From NCBI RefSeq assembly GCF_018380615.1, contig NZ_JAGYVZ010000004.1, positions 186,001 to 250,000 on the forward strand: a stretch of 64,000 bases of DNA, read 5' to 3'. Positions 61,231 through 64,000 of this stretch are shown piece by piece. Within the stretch, counting starts at the first letter, position 1. Each line of letters starts with the position of its first letter. The position numbers and the translations under genes were made by a program. This stretch comes from Flavobacterium psychroterrae. Lineage in GTDB: Bacteria; Bacteroidota; Bacteroidia; Flavobacteriales; Flavobacteriaceae. The notes below the pieces were generated by a model, which worked only from the letters and a program-made list of their open reading frames with translations, did not search any database and was not told where the DNA came from.

Positions 61231-62235
61231 TTAATTAAATATTTTGTACAGCATTTCTTTTAATAAATCAGACTGTGGTAAAGCATTAGCTCCCACTCCT
61301 TTACTTTTAAGATCAACATCGCGTAAGGCTCCAACGATCTGACTCACTTTTCGCATTGGGTAATTTTTTATCGCTAAATCGTATTCCTTTAAAAAATAAG
61401 GATTTACACCAATAACAGCCGCCACATTTTTAGGATTTTTATCTTTAAGTCCGTGATATTTTAAAAGCTGAATAAAAAATCCAAACACTAATCCGGTTGT
61501 CATTACTAATGGATATTCCTTAGGATTATGAGCAAAGTTTTCTGCTATCTTGTATGCTTTAAGCTGATTGCGTTCACCAATCGCTTTTCGAAGTTCGAAT
61601 ACATTATAATCCTTACTAAAACCAATATTTTCCTCGATATGTTGTGGCGTAATTACGGTTCCTTGCGGTAAAATAATTTGTAATTTTTCTAGTTCATTAT
61701 TGATTTTACTCAAATCTGTTCCTAAAAATTCCACCAACATCGCATTCGCTTTTGGATCAATTGTATATTTTTTCCCTGCCAGAACACGTTTTATCCAATC
61801 ACCAACCTGATTTTCGTAAAGCTTTTTACTTTCATAAACGACTCCTTTTTGTGCGAGTAATTTGGTTACTTTTTTACGTTTGTCGAGCGTTTTGTATTTA
61901 TAACAAATAACAAGAACCGTAGTTTCCATTGGATTATTAACATAGGATTCTAACTTATCGATTGTTCTTGATAAATCCTGCGCTTCTTTTACAATAACCA
62001 CTTGACGATCAGACATCATAGGATAACGCTTTGCCGTTGAGACTATATCTTCTACAGATACATCTCTGCCATATAATACAGTTTGATTGAATCCTTTTTC
62101 TTCTTCTGAAAGTACATTTTTCTCAATATATTCAGATAATTTATCAATATAATAAGGTTCTTCGCCCATTAAAAAATAAATTGGTTTTATATTTCCTGCC
62201 TTTATATCATTAACAATTTTTACAACTTCATCCAT
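61231..62235 (-). CDS. holA: DNA polymerase III delta subunit
   Basis: The clamp-loader subunit that opens the sliding clamp. 334 residues, with the N-terminal ATPase-like fold (IKPIYFLMGEEPYYIDKLSE), RQVVIVKEAQDLSRTIDKLE, and the C-terminal collar domain (KYHGLKDKNPKNVAAVIGVN). The other holo-enzyme genes are not here. It is divergent from the nuclease-like gene. Confidence 0.92.
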   Translation of the reverse strand: MDEVVKIVNDIKAGNIKPIYFLMGEEPYYIDKLSEYIEKNVLSEEEKGFNQTVLYGRDVSVEDIVSTAKRYPMMSDRQVVIVKEAQDLSRTIDKLESYVNNPMETTVLVICYKYKTLDKRKKVTKLLAQKGVVYESKKLYENQVGDWIKRVLAGKKYTIDPKANAMLVEFLGTDLSKINNELEKLQIILPQGTVITPQHIEENIGFSKDYNVFELRKAIGERNQLKAYKIAENFAHNPKEYPLVMTTGLVFGFFIQLLKYHGLKDKNPKNVAAVIGVNPYFLKEYDLAIKNYPMRKVSQIVGALRDVDLKSKGVGANALPQSDLLKEMLYKIFN

Positions 62236-62324
62236 TAATTTTAGTTTTCAGTGTTCAGTATCAGTGGTCAGTCTTCATTATAAAAAAATAATTATCTAAT
62301 TTTCAAATTGACTAATTTTCAAAT

Positions 62325-62332
62325 TATATTTG
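62325..62332 (+). promoter_or_regulatory. Candidate -7 box directly upstream of the HsdR-N-like gene
   Basis: TATATTTG matches TAnnTTTG and ends 4 bases before the ATG at 62337. If used, transcription would start at or next to the ATG, giving a leaderless mRNA. A TTG lies 14 bases upstream, shorter than normal spacing. Confidence 0.35.
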
Positions 62333-62336
62333 CCAT

Positions 62337-62783
62337 ATGTTAAAACTCAATTTTCCGCCTTATACTTTCCGATTCAAAAATAGCGAAAATAAAGTGTCTA
62401 TTTTTGATGAAATCAGGAAAAAATTCATCATTCTTACTCCGGAGGAATGGGTTCGACAGCATGTGGTTCATTACTTGATTGATGAAAAAAAATATCCTAA
62501 ATCTTTAATCAATGTTGAAAAAGTTTTAACAGTCAATGGATTACGAAAAAGATACGATGTTGTAGTCTTTAATCCTGATGGTTCTATACATATATTAGTA
62601 GAATGTAAAGCACCCAGCGTGAAAATTTCGCAAGCAACTTTCGATCAAATTGCCCGTTATAATATGACAATGAAGGCACGGTTTTTGAATGTGACGAACG
62701 GTCTGAATCATTTTTATTGTCAGATGGATTTCGAAAACGAAAAATATGAGTTTTTGAGAAATTTGCCAGATTATAACGAATAA
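62337..62783 (+). CDS. Solo HsdR-N-type PD-(D/E)xK nuclease-like protein
   Basis: A 148-residue protein matching the N-terminal nuclease domain of type I restriction HsdR (HSDR_N_2). Motifs: EEWVRQHVVHYLI, the D74 in KRYDVVVFNPDG, E89-x-K91 in ILVECKAP, and FDQIARYN. There is no helicase and no methylase or specificity gene nearby, so it is not a restriction system. The catalytic residues appear intact, which suggests a nuclease of unknown target. It is divergent from holA and upstream of a glycosyltransferase gene. Confidence 0.82.
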   Translation: MLKLNFPPYTFRFKNSENKVSIFDEIRKKFIILTPEEWVRQHVVHYLIDEKKYPKSLINVEKVLTVNGLRKRYDVVVFNPDGSIHILVECKAPSVKISQATFDQIARYNMTMKARFLNVTNGLNHFYCQMDFENEKYEFLRNLPDYNE

Positions 62784-62806
62784 AATAATATTAAATCAAA
62801 TTACTT

Positions 62807-63826
62807 TTGGATAAAATAGCTGTTGTCATTTTAAATTGGAATGGAGTAAAATTGTTAGAACAATTTTTACCCTCTATAGTTCAGTTTTCAGAAGGAGCTC
62901 AAATATATGTTGCAGATAATGCATCAACAGATGATTCTATCGATTTTATAAGGCAAAATTTTCCCACAATTAAAATCATTATAAATAATGGAAATCATGG
63001 CTTTGCAAAAGGCTATAATGATGCTTTACAACATATTAATGCTGAAATTTATGCATTAGTAAATTCAGATATCGAAGTAACAGAAAACTGGCTGAATCCC
63101 ATTATTGAAACTTTTGATAATGAAAAACAAACCGCAATAATCCAGCCTAAAATTCTCGATTTTAAAAATAAGGAGTACTTTGAATATGCAGGTGCTGCCG
63201 GAGGATTTATTGATAAATTTGGTTTCCCTTTTTGCCGTGGACGTATTTTTGATACTATCGAAAAAGATAATGGCCAATACAATGATAATTGTAAATTATT
63301 CTGGGCATCCGGAGCATGCTTTTTTATAAGAAGTGAAGTATATAATGAACTGAAAGGATTTGACGAATCTTTTTTTGCACATCAGGAAGAAATTGACTTA
63401 TGCTGGCGCGCTGCAAATGAAGGACATGTCATTAAATACAACTCTGCATCAACAGTTTATCATGTTGGAGGGGCGACTTTACAGCAAGGAAACCCTAAGA
63501 AAACATATCTTAATTTCAGGAATTCATTACTGATGCTTGTCAAGAATCTTCCGAGAAAAAGGATGTTTTTTGTCATTTTCTTTAGAATGATTTTGGACGG
63601 AATCGCCGGTATCCGTTTTCTGACTCAGGGAAAATTCAAGCATAGTTTTGCAATTTTACATGCTCACTTTTCATTTTATTGTATATCTTTAAGATACTTA
63701 AGACAACGAAAAGATTTTCAGATACAGCAATACTATACCGTAAAAAGTATCGTTTACTTGTATTACATAAAGAAATTGCTTGTTTTTAAAGAAATCTTTA
63801 ACAGTAATCAAAATATTAAGAACTAA
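62807..63826 (+). CDS. Family 2 glycosyltransferase
   Basis: A 339-residue GT-A transferase. Nucleotide-sugar motifs: VVILNWNGVKLLEQFLPSIV at the start, YVADNASTDDS, and ALVNSDIEV carrying the metal site; later FWASGACFFIRSEVYNEL, FDESFFAHQEEIDLCWRAAN and a GT2-type C-terminus with a membrane-associated helix. The start is a TTG at 62807 (an upstream stop lies five codons before and no ATG is near). It probably adds a sugar to a surface glycan. An OmpA-like lipoprotein gene follows. Confidence 0.88.
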   Translation: MDKIAVVILNWNGVKLLEQFLPSIVQFSEGAQIYVADNASTDDSIDFIRQNFPTIKIIINNGNHGFAKGYNDALQHINAEIYALVNSDIEVTENWLNPIIETFDNEKQTAIIQPKILDFKNKEYFEYAGAAGGFIDKFGFPFCRGRIFDTIEKDNGQYNDNCKLFWASGACFFIRSEVYNELKGFDESFFAHQEEIDLCWRAANEGHVIKYNSASTVYHVGGATLQQGNPKKTYLNFRNSLLMLVKNLPRKRMFFVIFFRMILDGIAGIRFLTQGKFKHSFAILHAHFSFYCISLRYLRQRKDFQIQQYYTVKSIVYLYYIKKLLVFKEIFNSNQNIKN

Positions 63827-63831
63827 ATTTG
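63824..63831 (+). promoter_or_regulatory. Candidate -7 box of the OmpA-like lipoprotein gene
   Basis: TAAATTTG matches TAnnTTTG. It overlaps the stop codon of the glycosyltransferase gene and lies 30 bases before the ATG at 63861. No clear -33 element. Confidence 0.45.
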
Positions 63832-63860
63832 TAATCAACGTTTAATTAAATAAATACCCT

Positions 63861-64000
63861 ATGAGAAAAATAGTAATCGCACTATCAGTATTAATGGCCT
63901 TAACTTCGTGTGTATCGAAAAAGGAATACGCAGCTTTAGAAGCTAAGAATAAAGAAATCCAAGATTTATTAAACTCTTGCACAGTAAAACTAAACTCTTG
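63861..64000 (+). CDS. OmpA-family lipoprotein, N-terminal part (cut by window edge)
   Basis: The 46 residues seen start MRKIVIALSVLMALTSC with a lipobox ending in Cys17, then VSKKEYAALEAKNKEIQDLL, a coiled-coil-like start. This matches the N-terminus of OmpA/MotB-type lipoproteins of Flavobacterium. The peptidoglycan-binding domain would lie beyond the window, so the family is inferred from the N-terminus only. Confidence 0.65.
   Translation, partial: MRKIVIALSVLMALTSCVSKKEYAALEAKNKEIQDLLNSCTVKLNS

Noticed and set aside
62337..62783. Type I restriction system
   Set aside because: Only the HsdR N-terminal-type nuclease domain is present; no helicase, methylase or specificity gene is nearby.
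1..64000. tRNA, rRNA or other standard RNA genes
   Set aside because: No cloverleaf or rRNA-like sequence was recognised by reading either strand; a covariance-model scan could still find one.
1..64000. Insertion sequence, prophage or integrase
   Set aside because: No transposase, integrase or phage gene is encoded; the repeats are short and non-coding.

Overview
The window reads as chromosomal DNA of a Flavobacterium-like member of the Bacteroidota (Flavobacteriaceae). The evidence is AT-rich DNA, -7 boxes of the Bacteroidota type TAnnTTTG with no Shine-Dalgarno sequences, SusC/SusD proteins with a FecI/FecR-type sigma/anti-sigma pair, a PorX-type regulator and a type IX secretion (T9SS) sorting tail, a fused LpxC-FabZ, and intergenic palindromes of kinds common in flavobacterial genomes. 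No rRNA, tRNA, CRISPR array, prophage or insertion sequence was seen. The species is inferred, not proven.

Layout. 1-2805 (minus): leucine/isoleucine/valine synthesis (leuA, leuB, then the start of ilvD behind an Ile/Val-rich leader peptide and a terminator). 2955-4499: an unrecognised helical protein. 4705-4914: an orphan double-glycine, cysteine-rich peptide precursor between repeat elements. 5184-7716: a secreted M1 peptidase and a CBM9-like protein. 7968-17452 (minus): a complete histidine operon (promoter, His-rich leader, terminator, hisG-D-C, a HEPN-like gene, hisB-H-A, a NIPSNAP gene broken by a stop codon, hisF-IE). 17551-21902: a two-component system diverging from an LtaS-like membrane sulfatase. 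22280-30468: a mixed set including an S1/P1-type nuclease, a YeiH exporter with its LysR regulator, a large VWA-like membrane protein and fabG. 30680-40221 (minus): a sigma/anti-sigma controlled outer-membrane uptake locus (sigma factor, FecR, SusC, SusD, zinc metallohydrolase lipoprotein, DUF4302 lipoprotein). 40646-48775 (minus): HD hydrolase, lpxD, lpxC/fabZ, lpxA, efp, a second lpxD-like gene, an NTF2-like gene and sucD, followed by a small GIY-YIG-like protein. 48997-53417 (plus): porX, tsaE, an acetyltransferase, alanine dehydrogenase and a DUF4258-like protein. 53455-64000: a T9SS-sorted CotH-like protein, ung, mutS2, a DCC-family protein, ettA, holA, a solo HsdR-N-type nuclease, a glycosyltransferase and the start of an OmpA-like lipoprotein.

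How the parts work together. The his operon covers all ten steps of histidine synthesis, and both amino-acid operons show leader-peptide attenuation that can be read base by base, including candidate antiterminator pairings. The lpx genes give the first lipid A steps, with FabZ and FabG supplying acyl-ACP chemistry. The SusC N-terminal STN domain, FecR and the ECF sigma factor form the expected cell-surface signalling chain for a TonB-dependent nutrient importer whose substrate is unknown.

Most unusual features: (i) the two attenuators; (ii) the orphan Cys-rich GG peptide; (iii) the his operon, in which nearly every gap is filled by a different AT-rich palindromic or tandem sequence, with a HEPN gene and a nonsense-broken NIPSNAP gene inserted; and (iv) several dispersed palindromic repeat families, some with two copies in this window.
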